From: Thamnaconus septentrionalis
Taxonomy: Eukaryota > Chordata > Actinopteri > Tetraodontiformes > Monacanthidae
Length of the DNA: 64,000 nt
Reading direction: 5' to 3'
Assembly (NCBI GenBank): GCA_009823395.1
Contig: CM020515.1
Span: 16,801,989 to 16,865,988 of the forward strand
The translations under genes and the position numbers were made by a program. The first letter of the stretch is position 1, and each line of letters begins with the position of its first letter. The notes under the pieces are model-generated. The model saw only the letters and a program-made list of their open reading frames with translations. It was not told the origin of the DNA and made no database searches. This document shows, one piece after another, positions 25,178 through 46,480 of this stretch.

Positions 25178-26961
25178 GGAGAGCTCTATGGAAAATCTTG
25201 TATTATTCGGTTGCCTTTGTCTTTCTTCCAGCGGAAAAACAACAAAGGCGGGAAGAAGGCAAATGAGGAGAGACGGGCCTCTGATTTAGTGAACATTTAG
25301 GCGAAAACCTTTTGGATCACAGACCATCAGAGCTAAACAGAATCAGATGCTCTACTTAGAAGTGATTGTAGGCAAAAGGTTTAGTTGTTTTTGCTCTGTG
25401 ATATTGTTGTGTATTAAAAAAAAAAAACCTTTGGACTTTTTTGATCAATTCTACACCGACAAACCTTTGAGACGGGGCGTGACTGTGTCACACTGAGCGA
25501 CAAAGGAGGTGTTGGGTGTCACAGGCAGCGCCCAGGGTTCAGCGCTCAGAGGCATCTTTCATGTTGGCTGATCTCAGATCTTAAATCTCGCGTGCAGCCA
25601 TTTCCTGGTGCGCTCCGAGGCAAGAAGGGACAAGCCGAGGATCTGGGGAGAGATGAGAAATATGCCCCTCTCAGTTGACTCCGGTGTTGACGTTGCTTTT
25701 ATTGGACGCAGGCAGCCAGCATGTCAGCGTCTCCCGAGCCATTGTTCGACAGCCCCTGCGAACATACGTGCTGAACGCACGTCACCGAATTTACGGCCAG
25801 AGCGGGCGGCCTTCTGTGGAGCAGCGCTGACAACAAGGGAATCAAGAAGTGCGCCACCCAGACATGTTCCGAGACTGTTTCTAATCAAATCCTGGCGCGA
25901 GCTCAAGTGGAACTCTGGCTCTGAAGCCCAACACCAAATTAGGTTGCACTCATAAATTATCCTAACCATAGGAGGAGAGCGGCCGACTGATTTTCCAGAG
26001 CACGCTAACGCTGATCAGTGATCTTCCTCCCTCATATCCTCCTCCATGTGTGTTTCCTCGCACATGGTGGCTGCTGATAGTGGCAGAGAGGGCCGGCGTC
26101 CTGTTTCTCCACCCATGATGTGTCTGCAACAAATCTCCTCTGTTTCGCAGTACATACAGTGTTCATTTATGCTGCGTTTTCCCTTGTTTATATTGACTAT
26201 ATTTCTATTTATTCTTTGTTTGCTATGCGTCTTTCTTATCTTATCTTATGTTATCGTAATAACTTCATTTAAAAACATATTAAAATGCCCTTCCCCAGTG
26301 ACAGAAATGATGCTCAATCCTCTCAAAGAAGTTTATTAATAACAACACAAAGTGGCTCCACATCCTATAGATCTCGCAGTGTTTTCATTTCAGTTATCAT
26401 CCAAGGATTTTTTTTTCTTCTTTTTTCTCTTTGTTGTTTTTCCATCACTTCTGTCTCGCGTCATTGTCTCTCGCCAGATGTTCTTGAATTACTAAACGCA
26501 GCCTTCTCGCTCTCTTTTTTCCCCCCGATACCTTATTGCCTTGCTCATCAGATTAACATGTGTTCGGCCTCCTCTCCTTGCACTACAAGACCACTATAAA
26601 AGCAATGGCGGCGACGGGAGCTGAGCTCGACAAACTGGGCCGAGCCCCTCTGTGGCTCGTTTCCACGGCCTGACGCTCGCCATTTGTCTGGGCTTTTATT
26701 GCTCGTCAGCGTGCAGACCACTCAGGCTCTGACAAGAAAACAAACACAACAACAACAACTGGGGGAGAATGTGACGCGTTTTGGGAGTGCGTGTGTGTGT
26801 GTGGCTGTTTGTCCTACGGGCGAGTGTGAGCCTGGGATGGTCCCACAGAGGGTGCCGGCGAGCCGCTCCAGCTGCCAAGCAGAGAGGTGCCGACAGCTGC
26901 CTGACAGATATTTTTGGATCTGGTAGCACACTTGGGATAATAATGGGCTTGATTGGGAGGA

Positions 26962-26968
26962 GTGTGCA

Positions 26969-27003
<35 letters not shown>

Positions 27004-27026
27004 ATGCGCGTGCACATGTGTGTGTG
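26962..27026. repeat. (TG)n microsatellite
   Basis: TG run flanked by GCATGCG-type alternating sequence. Confidence 0.92.
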
Positions 27027-28504
27027 AGAAGAGGCGTGGAGATGATTCATATGCATCCAGACATTGTGTGTTTGCAGCCACGCCACTCGTAAAACTTGAA
27101 GGCAAAGGGGGTAACAGATGGAGGGATGAAGTGTCTGCAGCGCTCAGCTACTGTGTGATGTCATTGTCGTCGAGCTTTTTTCGCAGCCAAGGTGATTTAC
27201 AACTGCGGCTGCGTTTTAGCAGAACGGTCATAGAGACCAAGGAAATTTTTTAGAAAAAAAAATCCTGTTACGGCAATATGACCTCCAAATTCTAGTTTCT
27301 AGTTTCTGTTTAGCTGCGGAGCTCATGTGCATTTAAAGGCCCCATTTTCAGTTAATTTGCTTTCATGATCCAGTGGAGCAGCTGTGCACAATCAATTATC
27401 CCCCCTCAAAGAAAGAAACCTCTCCAGACTTCAAGGAAACAGCGTATTTAGCCCTCTGTTTACACCCTACTGCAAAGCATCCTACTAAAACTAGCGCTCT
27501 GTTGGACCTCCCACTTGTTGTCATTGAAGGACATGGATGCCCTGTCCTGGGACCTGGGAGACTTGTCATTGACTTCTAGAACTGCGTCTACTATGCAAAG
27601 CAAGTAAGAGATGGACTTGGTTTTACCTCGACAAACACTCAGAGGAGGCCGATCGCAAACAACAACTATCATTTTTACATAACAGGCGAGTTTTGTGTCC
27701 CCGCAGCAGGGGACTTAAAAATAAAACAAAAAAAAAAGAAGATGTCTTCAATCGTGCACTCCAACTGCAGCGAAAGTAATCGCTTAGCCTCTAATTGATG
27801 ACTCAATCAGGCCCTCTGCGGAGACATTGCAAGGCAGTAAAATGATTCCCACTGGCCCATCAGAGCGGCATTGCGGGGCCTCGCAGCACCTGCACTCGCA
27901 GGTAAACAGGCGCCTGTTATGGCGAGAGCGAAGCAACCTTTATCCAATCAGTAGCTGTTGCTGCTCTCCTGTGGGCCCCACCAGGGCCTCGGGCTGCGAA
28001 GATGACTTATTGAATCGGCTCCTCTCTGGCGAGTGCCGCCCCCCCGCCTCCTTATTTTAATGGAGGTGCTCTTAACAGCTCTTTCTGAGGAATTTACAGC
28101 CCCGGCCCCATTCCGCTCCAGACCTGCAGGAGGGAAGTCACACTGCAGCCTTGTCCCGACAGAGGCGGCGGCGGCGCAAGTGTGCTGCTTTTGGGCTAAG
28201 TGGCTGTTTTCTCCGCAACTGCGTGCGTGCGTCTTGTTGGCTTCTGTGTGAGCCTGTGTGTGCGTGTGTGTGTTTGTGTGTGAATGACAGGAGTAGACGA
28301 AGGAGGGCTCTAGACGTGGAGGTTTTCTCCCTCTGTAATTTCACTCTCTGTGCAGCCTAATCACTTCCATGTGGGTCCTCCACGGCAACAAAGGGGCGGA
28401 GGGCCTCACATGCAAAGGTGGGAGTCGCGCACTGACACACAAATACCCATGTGTTCCTCCATATAGGACCAATAAGGCCCTTTTTCACATGCAACAGATG
28501 GAAT

Positions 28505-28536
28505 GTTTATTTATTTATTTATTTATTTATTTATTA
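28505..28536. repeat. (TTTA)n microsatellite
   Basis: About eight TTTA units. Confidence 0.93.
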
Positions 28537-30817
28537 CATTTGGCAAGGCTATTAGCAATATGCTGCGATGGGATTTGAAGTATTAAAGAAAGTGTAGCCG
28601 CAAATGTTTCACACGTACATCAAATCCAATTCCAAATCTCTCTACTTAAGTAGCCAGAAGTCTCACAGAGGCTTATTTGGACTTTTTTGGGGGATAATTT
28701 CCGTGAGATTTCCTTCACTTCCTGTCCCTTTGTGTCACGCACCTCCCTTGCCACACATGTTGAAGTAGCGAACCCCGGGCGCTGTGGGGCCAGACAGTCA
28801 CGGTCAATGTGTGAAACCAACTGTGCGAGTAAAAACAGGACCTTTCACGCGACAGGGTCAGTTTTTAAAGACATCCTACTGGTTTGAACTGCAAGTAGGA
28901 GGAATTATGGTGCTCAGGAGATCCTTCCAAATGGTGATTCATCAGTAGAGCTAGAAAATACTGAACCACCAACCTGTGCGGTTATTAATGTGACCCAAAA
29001 CTGAGACATACAACTTTTAGATGAACTTCATCTGTGTGGATACATAGATATGGTGAACAACACCACCTAGTGTTCAGGTTGTTGTACTGCAACATCACGT
29101 CAACAAAAAGTTGGCGCTCGTGCACGCAAGTCACTCCAATTTGGTCCACAGCAGGTTTCCTAAACCTACAGATTATGAAAAAAATAAATAAATAAATATA
29201 TAACTACTGGTCAGTACAAACTGCACGCTTCTGCATACTGAACACCAATGTGTAAATATAAGAAAACAAATGCAGAAACTGCAGTTTGGTTAAATTGATG
29301 CATTCTGAATGTTGCTTAAGTAACCTCGGCAGCTGAGTGTGAATAAAATGCTGTTTATGCTGTTCTTAGAAATCTTATGTATACAGATTTATCTGTCAGC
29401 TTGATGCTTTGGAAAATCAGATAATCAGCAGTTTGACCAACATCACAGTAGCTCCTTTAGGTGTCCGGTGTATTTGTTTTTTATATTAATGTATGCATTT
29501 GTTTCCTTTTGGGCAAGTTGCGTGTCTGTTGTGTTTGTTCATCTTGGTTATGGACCTTGGGTCTGAAATAAAGACTAAGACAGGCAGCAGTGAATGACGG
29601 CAGGCAGGCAAACAGCGGGCAGCAACGCTACTTTGGCCTTTTCAGTGTGACAGCCTGAGGCCGTTAATGACTGTTTGTCCTGGCTGCCTGTGAGTTGATG
29701 TGGTGGAGTCAGAGGTCAACGGTCAGCTGGTAGGTGTTGCATCGCTTCATCACAACCCCAGTTAACAGTTGCACACAGAGTTGTGTAAAGTTTTTTGTTG
29801 TTCTTGTTGCATGAATCAGCTACTTGGTCAAAGAAGTATCAAGTGTGCAGAAGGTGGAGAAATACACAAGACACTTTATTTTAAATGCGACAAAAACGGA
29901 TTTTATGCTAATGCAACTGCCAAAGAAGGAAAACATTTAAATGTTTTTTGTTGTTTTTTTTGTTTTTTTTGCCATAAACAGGTCAATTACAGAAAAAAAC
30001 ATGAAATGGTCACAACAAGAAAATATTTTATTGAACACTGGGTGAAAACATGAAAATAACAAAATACACTCAAAATGACAACAAAGTACATTTCCACAAC
30101 TACAAATAAACAAAACCTCAGGGACAATCTAATGTTACAAGATACATTAGTTTACAGTTTGTTTGTTTTTTCAAGGAAGGATATCTGATTTTTAAGAACT
30201 GTGTGAATATTTGATTGGAGTTTACTTTGTAGACCTGACAGGTCGCACTGCTTGCATGTACAGTTTTGGCCACTAGACGGAGCCAGACACCTATTACGTT
30301 TTTTTTTTTAAAAAATCCTTTTGATCTGACGTTTAATCCACCTCTTCTCACGTGGTTCACCCTGACCAAACCTGACTGTAACAGCACTCTGGTATCAGGC
30401 ATCAGGTTTCAGAGGGGAGTTCAACCAGGAAATGGCATGAGGCGATGTTAGTTCACTGGAAAACCTGTTTGTGTTGTCATGATGTCATTATTATTAGTAT
30501 GTCTGTGATTGGCACTGATAAGGGTTAAGGGTTTTTTGTCAATATGAGGTGGAGGTAAGTTGGTGGCCTTGCTTGCTTCTCTCCTGCTCTTGACTCCATT
30601 GTGTGAAGTAAATGATCCTGTTCCTGATTGCATTAATTAGACTTTTCCTGGCCAAGGTTGGGAGGCAGAAACACACCGTTATTATTAGTCTCCCTCTTCA
30701 TAATGAGCTATAACTTCACTCTACACTTAGTTTCACTTCCCTCCAGGAAGCTGTCACATTGCATTTACAACCTTGGGTCAAATCCAGTTAGACACTGTGT
30801 CCAGCATATTTGTGTGT

Positions 30818-30821
<4 letters not shown>

Positions 30822-30848
<27 letters not shown>
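30822..30848. repeat. (TG)n microsatellite
   Basis: Perfect TG run of about 27 bases. Confidence 0.93.
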
Positions 30849-32313
30849 TTCTTTTAATCTATTTATTTCCTTGTCCTTTTCAACATCCTGTTTGTGTCCG
30901 CAGACAGCCTCAAGAAAAACAAAAGACACCACGACCTGATAGCCACACGTGCGTGCATACGTGCGTGCATGCGTGCATGTGTGTGTGTGGTAACAAGCCC
31001 AGATTCTTTCTTCAGAATCTCTTTGAGATCAATTTGGTGGGATTATCAGGAAAAGTTGTCTTTGCAAGTCAGAACCTGAATTAACGCTTGACATAGAAGG
31101 CCCCGCCTCCAGCGAGTACAACATGAGGAGTAAGACAGAGGCTAAAGTGCACATGTATATACCATCAATTTCAATATTTTTCATGTTCACGCTGAAAATA
31201 TTTCTTGGCACAGTTCACTTCTGGTCAATATTCATGAAGTAAACAATGTCCTGTTATTTTAAAAAGACAGATTCCTGTTCCAAAAACAAAAACACTTTTA
31301 CCATCTGCAAGTGGATATGTTTTGATCCATTATCATAGAATCATCCTCACAATAGAGTATCTGTGAGTCTGGCTTTGCGGTAAATGTTTGATTGGGAAAA
31401 ATTCTCCCCTGAGAGAGAAACTAAAACAGAACCCCCTGTGCACACAGAGCTCACTGCTGTGGAATTGAGGAAGGGGAGCAGAGCAGGGGAGACATCATCT
31501 ATCAAATGTGCATCTAGTTATGACTTTCAAATACATTTTCAGAAGCATGAATTCAGCAGGGTCTGCAGCTTGAGAGAGCAGCGGTTGCCATGGCAGGAGC
31601 TTCTGCTGAAGAGACGCCGTCACCCAGGAAATAACCAGAGTGTTTGTGCTGTTGCTGCCGTGCAGGGGAGGAGCTGCGTCGAGAAAATTTATCGTCCTGT
31701 TGTCCACAAACACAACTTTTACAGTGAAATAAAAAAGCCTCGAGGGCATCACAAAGTTCATGTGCCACATTGATAAGTGAGAGGGCTCATTCGACAAACA
31801 TCACACAATATGACCTTTGGCTGGGTGGGGAGATAAGCCCAACCTCTTTCTCCCACTAATCACTCTTACTGTTTTTCCGTTATTTGTGTGTGTGTTTTTG
31901 TGCTTGTTTTTTGGGGGGACTCTTGTGTGTCTGTGGTGTCAAGACAAACAACACAAGGGACTGAGCAGTGGTTGTGAGAACGCCTTTCCCATGATAAAGA
32001 GATGCTCTCCCCCCCAGTGTGATGTAGGCGGAGCCCCGGACCAGCACGGGGGAGGGTGTCGCACCAGGGCTCAAACATGTGCAAGAGAGAAGTGTGATGA
32101 GGGCTGGCAGAGCTGCCACGGCAGAGCTGGGAGAGAGAACAACACTTTGAGAGCGTGTTGGTCAACAAGAGACAACAGGGATCGAGCCATCGAGACAAAG
32201 CCAGGAAGTGGGGTTATCAGCTCAGGAAATGACTGTGTGAAATTTCTGTGCTCTCCAGCGTGGAAAGAAGGAAGGAAGGAAGGAAGGGGGAGATCCTCCA
32301 GCAGCAAAAATGA

Positions 32314-40982
<8,669 letters not shown>

Positions 40983-41094
40983 ACTGTCGACAGATCATCT
41001 TCTTGAATTGCTTGCATGGTTTTATTGGACATTTTCTTTTTAATATCACAAGAAATTAACTGAACATCACTGACATAGGGTGCCACTATACAAC

Positions 41095-41118
41095 ATATAT
41101 ATATATATATATATATAT
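41095..41118. repeat. (AT)n microsatellite
   Basis: Perfect AT run in the likely 3' UTR of the mylk gene. Confidence 0.92.
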
Positions 41119-41260
41119 GTATCAATGTTGAAATGAGGGACAGAGGAATGTTGCAGGGCTGCAGTCTTATTGTAGATAAATGGGAATATTGCATTATTCC
41201 AATGATGCGATTGGTAAAAGTCCATTTCCTGTAATTTGGTTCTTCCAGTGCTTGGTAACA

Positions 41261-41266
41261 AATAAA
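41261..41266 (+). terminator. mylk5: Likely mylk polyadenylation signal
   Basis: AATAAA lies 279 bases after the stop codon. A second AATAAA occurs about 57 bases later (near 41319) and could be an alternative. Confidence 0.5.
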
Positions 41267-41617
41267 GACAGTTTCTGGAAAACAAGCAGTCATGGAATGC
41301 TTGAATTGTTATTGTTCAATAAATCATGAGTACTGAAACATTTAAAAGTAAAAAGGACAGTTTCTCAAGTTTTTTGCTGGAGTAAATATTGAATAATTTG
41401 TTTATACATTTACTCACACTAATAACTGACACATTTAAAGATGTTTGTTTTCATTTTTGCATGTTCGGCAAGCTCGGCATAGTTTGAAAACCCATCTGAC
41501 ACTTTCCAACTAGATGCATGGAGCTTTCATAGCAGCGCTACAGTCATATTTCCTTGTGATTATTATGGTGAAGGAGTTTGCGTGGACTCCCACAATGTAA
41601 AAAATAAATACATAAAT

Positions 41618-41634
41618 AGTGCCCTCTGCTGGAC
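41618..41634 (-). promoter_or_regulatory. CTCF-like motif
   Basis: Read on the minus strand this is GTCCAGCAGAGGGCACT, a close match to the CTCF core CCASNAGRKGGC. It lies between the converging mylk and coq10 genes. It is a motif match only. Confidence 0.35.
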
Positions 41635-42053
41635 TGATTACACAGTGACTCTTCCTGCGTTGCTTCCAAATGTCACCAGTGAATATATGACCTTCTACCC
41701 TGATCTATCAAAGTAATTAAAAAAAATACAATATTTAGAGCTTCGGTTTCTGTCTACAATTCAATGCTTTTCAATAGAAGTCAAGCATGATAAATAAATT
41801 GGTCTAATATGGGCCATTTAAAAATGAAACAAGAGAGTGGTTATGAGTTTAACAAAATAAGACATTTTAATTGAACTGTAAACCAAACAAAAAAGCAAAA
41901 AACAACCAACTGGAAAAAAGAAAAAACAATGGGCAAAAACAAAATGTCAACCATTTAGCTATTCAGCACCTAACAGAGGTCACTCATCTGTGCACACCCC
42001 TGCATCAAACATTAAATACAACTGTGGTTTAACAATATTTTAAAAACCCTTCA

Positions 42054-42059
42054 TTTATT
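42054..42059 (-). terminator. coq10: Candidate coq10 polyadenylation signal
   Basis: TTTATT on the plus strand is AATAAA on the minus strand, about 294 bases beyond the coq10 stop codon. Confidence 0.4.
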
Positions 42060-42166
42060 TCTAACTACGTCTACAATAAAAAGAAAATATTTTTCCTGAG
42101 ACTTGTGATAAAGAGATAAATACTTTCAAGTTTTTTTCAAGACCACGTGCATGTCAACAGTAGTGA

Positions 42167-42192
42167 ATATATATATATATATATATATATAT
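42167..42192. repeat. (AT)n microsatellite
   Basis: AT run in the likely 3' UTR of coq10. Confidence 0.92.
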
Positions 42193-42352
42193 CGATATCT
42201 ATATATTTAAGACAGTGCAAGATGCTCTAGTCTCCTGTCAGGCGATAAACATACAGACACTTTGCTGAAAGTCCATATGAATGGACGGGAGGGGGGGGGG
42301 AGTGAGGTAGGTGTGGCTGTGGTGCGGTTGGCCAAAAAAAACTTAAGGCACA

Positions 42353-43033
42353 TCAGAGATAGCGGGGTCTCGCATCGGCCGGCGGCGGCGGCGGCTTTCC
42401 GTAGAGTTTGGAGGCTCTTAACTCAAAGGCACCAACCATCTGCTTGGCAACCTCATCAAAGAAGGCACTGGCCAGGTGGGAGTGCAGGACAGACTTGAAC
42501 TCAAAGGACACCTGTGGATGACAGAAGGAGGAGCATGTTAGCCAACATACTTATTCATTACATCATTGTCTGCACATCGTTTTGTTTATTTTGATTTATT
42601 TTATTTTTTTTGGCTGCAACGAAGTCCAAACTAAGCCAAACCAAAAGGTGGCGACAAATTCCCAAAGTGTAGGCCAGCATACTGGCCTATCAGAAGCCTA
42701 GTAGAGAAAAGGAGTGGGGGAGGGTATGTTGTTGTATGTTTGGACTGACACTGGAGTCGAGTTACTTTCAGATCTTTTTAAAAGCTAGAAAACTAGAAAC
42801 TCCCATATGAAGCCTCCCATCCACAGTGTAGCGGGTGAGTAGACGGTACGTTCATGCATCCTGACATGTATGCTAGCCCTGTTGGAGCTTTTCATACTAG
42901 CACTGCCACTGCTAACTTGGTTAGGTCTGCTATTGATCCGTGGTTGCTCAGGAGATAGAGCCACACGAACAAAAGCCCTCCCACTAAGAGTCAAACAAAA
43001 GGGATGGGCCACAAAACCCTGGTTTCCTGTGTA

Positions 43034-43069
<36 letters not shown>

Positions 43070-45844
43070 AGCAGTAATGTTTACCCCCTACCCCCCAAAG
43101 GCTGTTTTCCAAAAGCTTCAGTTTCAGCGACCTGAAATTTTAAAAAGCCACTCCATGTACAAGGCCTGATACATGTTCTCACTGAACAAGAGGTACTGGC
43201 ATGAATGGGCTCAAACCTGTCAGCCGCGACTCAATTGGCCAGAGGCTATTTCAGATGCTCCACTTTTTCTTCCAGTCAATAATCCATTCACAGCAATCTG
43301 CAGCGAGGCTCTACCTTTTTTAATTAATTAGAAGGGGCTGAGGGCTGATATTCGAATGAGTGAATTTGTCGATGATGTGGCGTAATTCCCATTGTTGACT
43401 ACTTCATTCTTTTCTTATTATACGAGTCGTGTTATACGGCACATATTCACGGAAGCATAAAACACTCACCTGGAACTGCACTTTGCAGGTGGTGGAGTCC
43501 TTGTCACCAGGGGCAAAGTCCCACACAGTTTCAAGGTGTCTGAAGAGGGATCCATCAGTGCACACAGCCTGTTGTAAAAGGGGAGAGAGAAGGGAAAAAG
43601 AAGACATTCCTCATTTATGACCGACATTAAAATACCAAGAGACAAGACAAAGCCGAGGCTTGAATTTCTATTTACTCACGCTAATTTTGCGATTGGGGAC
43701 AAAAGTGAGGTCAGAGGTGTAGCGCTCTACGAGAGGCGGGAAGCCTATTTCCAGCTCGGCCTTAAAATCACCCGTATGTCTTTTTGATGAAGCGGGACTT
43801 CCTGCACCAGGGCACAAAGTTTTGGTACTGGTCCACGTTGGCGACCACATCGTACAGCTGCTCAGGAGAATACCTGAAAACACACATGGCAGCAGAAGGA
43901 AAATATTAGCTTCAAAAATTAGTTTTTACAATTTTTTGCCTAGCAATATGGAAATTGTGTATTGTGTCATTGATAAGTCATAACTTTGGTGGCCTACCCA
44001 GCACCCTCTCACGACAGAATGCCTTGCTCTACAGCAACATTGGCACACCAACAGAGGGGAGAGAGCAGCTGAGCAAAACACAAACAGTTGTAATTCACAG
44101 GCAGGTGCTGGGCACGCAACCACAGCTATGCTGTTCCTACAGCAGGTCTGCCTGAGGGCGCTGTGTGGGTGGCAGGACGACAATTCTCCCTACAGTTGCA
44201 ACCTTTTTTGTTTGTTTTTTTTAAAAAGGATTTTTATCATTTAATGTCAGTAGCCAATTATTGATTGGCTTCAACGCAGGAAAATTATACAATAATGCTT
44301 CATTCGATTATCTTCATGAATTTAGTATTTTCAAAGCATTCAACATTTATCTGATGGACTTGAATTATTATTTTTTTCTTCAAAAAAGGAAAAAACGCAT
44401 GTTTTACTCACTGGTTACATGGAATAACTAATCCAAGCATGTGGATTCACAGAGAGAGACAGGTTCCACTATAGAAGGAGGTGGCCATTTTGTGTCTCCA
44501 CACGGCCCTTGGTGTGGGAGAAGACCCCTGACTGTCTCTCTGTGCAAATACACCAGGCATCCCACTACAATCTGTTTGGTTTGTAAGGCGAGCAGAGATC
44601 TCTCCAGCATGTTGACTTTTCTCACCCGAGGACTCGGCACTCTCTGTGTTCCATCCGGCGGGCGCTGGCCGAGGCAGCCAGGTTGAGGAAGCCACGGGTG
44701 AGTGGGTTGCGAGCCGGGGGGCTGGGGACGGTGGTCACAGGGGTCTTTTTGTTGGCTGCGCTGGAATCATGGGCACCCAATTGTCTGTGCGGGGGTTAGA
44801 AAGCAACGCAATCAGATCAGCACAATGAGCAGGGCAGGATTTTTATCTGAGAAATGTTACTTTCAAGGGAGCTGGTGAGGATTAAGATCAGATCACGTGA
44901 CGGGGAGGCCATTGAAAGCGAAGGAGTCCTACCGGTTTAATCAATGCGCATTGCAGAATGTTGAACTGAACTGAAAGGATTAATTCGGAAATTCCAGGAA
45001 AAATTATTACTGAGAACACCAGGAGCGCGACTGCTATTTTTTTTTTAAAAAAAAAAAATTAGTATTATTTTTAAAGTCCCATTTTAAACCCATATTCAAA
45101 TTTCTAGATCTTTAATTTCCATCCCGGATCGCAGCGGAGCAGCCTCACACATGATTACATAATCGAAACCAACGAATAGATCATCAGAAAAACAACAATC
45201 AAAAAGTCTCTGGCAGGATGGAGGCACGTGTTATTTATCAAAACAAGCATGAATTTTGCTTAACATGGGCGCGTGAACTGGTCTTATTCGTCGATATTTT
45301 CTTTTGTTTAAGGATCAACCAAAAATGAAGCGCACAATTGATAAACTCGTCGATTATTATGATCAACAAATTACTTTCCATGCAATCCTTCAATGCCACG
45401 AAGTTTTTGACGATCATTTTCCCCCAAACGCTGATTTTTGTCGACATATCTGTCATCCATCGAGGGAAAGCCGGGGTCATCGGAGTCAAAAGACCTCAAA
45501 CCCATTGTTTAAAAAAAAACAATTCTACCGAAAATGTTTCAACGGGGATCACTCGCACCGAAACTATCAGTTTCAATTAAAACGACCGTTTCATTTTTTT
45601 TTTCCATCGAATACAAATTTCGTTCGTGTTGCATCTGAAAGCCAAATTTTTGCCAACGCGACCACAAGTCACCGAAACCCCGTCGTCCTCCCAGTTCTGC
45701 TTCTTCTTCCTTCCGCCTCTCCGCCAATTCAACATACCTGACGTTTATTTTCCGAGCGTTGTTTCCACGCAAAGTCTTGGAAGAGTGGACTTCGCACAGC
45801 TCCATCAGTCCCTTGAGGAACATGGACGAGCCTTTCTTGGCCAT
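42353..45844 (-). CDS. coq10: Coenzyme Q-binding protein COQ10, frame broken once
   Basis: Five exons on the minus strand: 45844-45738, 44784-44626, 43873-43680, 43568-43470 and 42511-42353. They would give 238 residues if one base were absent. The protein has an N-terminal region of mitochondrial-precursor type, then a START/SRPBCC lipid-binding domain with [45 protein letters not shown] and [22 protein letters not shown]10 binds coenzyme Q in the inner mitochondrial membrane and supports respiration. Exon 3 carries a break: after CRKSRFIK a run of five A (T at 43781-43785) shifts the frame and gives a stop (TGA) three codons later, while [13 protein letters not shown] continues in the next frame. 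With four A the spacing matches human COQ10 proteins exactly. I cannot decide between the coq10a and coq10b paralogues. The gene runs toward mylk, tail to tail. Confidence 0.9.
43041..43069. repeat. (CA)n microsatellite in coq10 intron
   Basis: Perfect CA run between the last two exons. Confidence 0.94.
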
Positions 45845-46075
45845 CTTTCGGCTTTTCCGTCAAAACAAAAACACTGAGGTCCGTCCGAGGAGCAACGAGA
45901 GCAAACGACAAGGACCGGCGTTTGTTGCGCCTCATAAACGCTCGCCGCTGGAGTGGAGCCACGGCCGTGACGTCACGTCACACTCGAGCCAATCAACGAC
46001 ACGCTTTCATTTGGTTCAAACGTGGAGATGGACCAATCCCAAAATCGGACCCACGCTCATGCACAGGTGAGAGAG
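45845..46075 (-). promoter_or_regulatory. coq10: Putative coq10 promoter with CRE and CCAAT boxes
   Basis: CpG-rich DNA directly upstream of the coq10 start. It contains the palindromic CRE TGACGTCA at 45968-45975, with a second overlapping ACGTCA, and CCAAT sequences near 45989 and 46032. No TATA box is obvious. CREs and CCAAT boxes are common in CpG promoters of mitochondrial genes. Confidence 0.5.
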
Positions 46076-46330
46076 GCGATAGTCTATCCGACCACCACAC
46101 ACGGCAATCAATCGACTTATTAATTGATCACTTTTTTCTTTTTCTTTTTTTTTATCTCCACTGTTTTGTGACCATAATTCTCAACTCAATTCATGATATT
46201 AAACATTTTTATTTAATACACATTATTCAATATAATTTTTTATAACATATTATTTATTGAAATATATTATTCAATATAATGTTTTAAAAATGTATAGAAA
46301 ATGTTTTATGCCGTCAGTTTTTTATTATCA

Positions 46331-46480
46331 GTTTCCTTTTTGGCCCTGCGATGAACTGGCGACTTGTCCAGGGTGTACCCTGCCTTCGCCCTAAGACAGC
46401 TGGGATAGGCTCCAGCAGACCCCCGTGACCCTGAATTGGAATAAGCGGGTATAGAAGATGAATGATGAATGAGTTTCCTT
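46331..46480 (+). mobile_element. 3' tail of an L2-type LINE
   Basis: The stretch reads 'ccctgcgatgaactggcgac', then 'gtccagggtgtaccctgcct', then 'gggataggctccagcagacc', and ends in 'gaatgatgaatg'. From memory this is the conserved 3' end of a fish L2-clade LINE, normally followed by an ATGG-type microsatellite. Only the tail is present, so it is a 5'-truncated, dead insertion. Confidence 0.8.

Larger units (their letters stand above)
22984..32313. other. fzd2 3' flank without further genes
   Basis: The first half-kilobase is probably the fzd2 3' UTR, with G-rich runs at 23037-23076. Beyond it I see no exon with conserved protein sequence for 9 kb. Stretches near 25480-25980 and 27770-28200 are complex, non-repetitive and CpG-containing, and could be conserved enhancers. 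That is inference only. Microsatellites inside it are listed separately. Confidence 0.5.
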
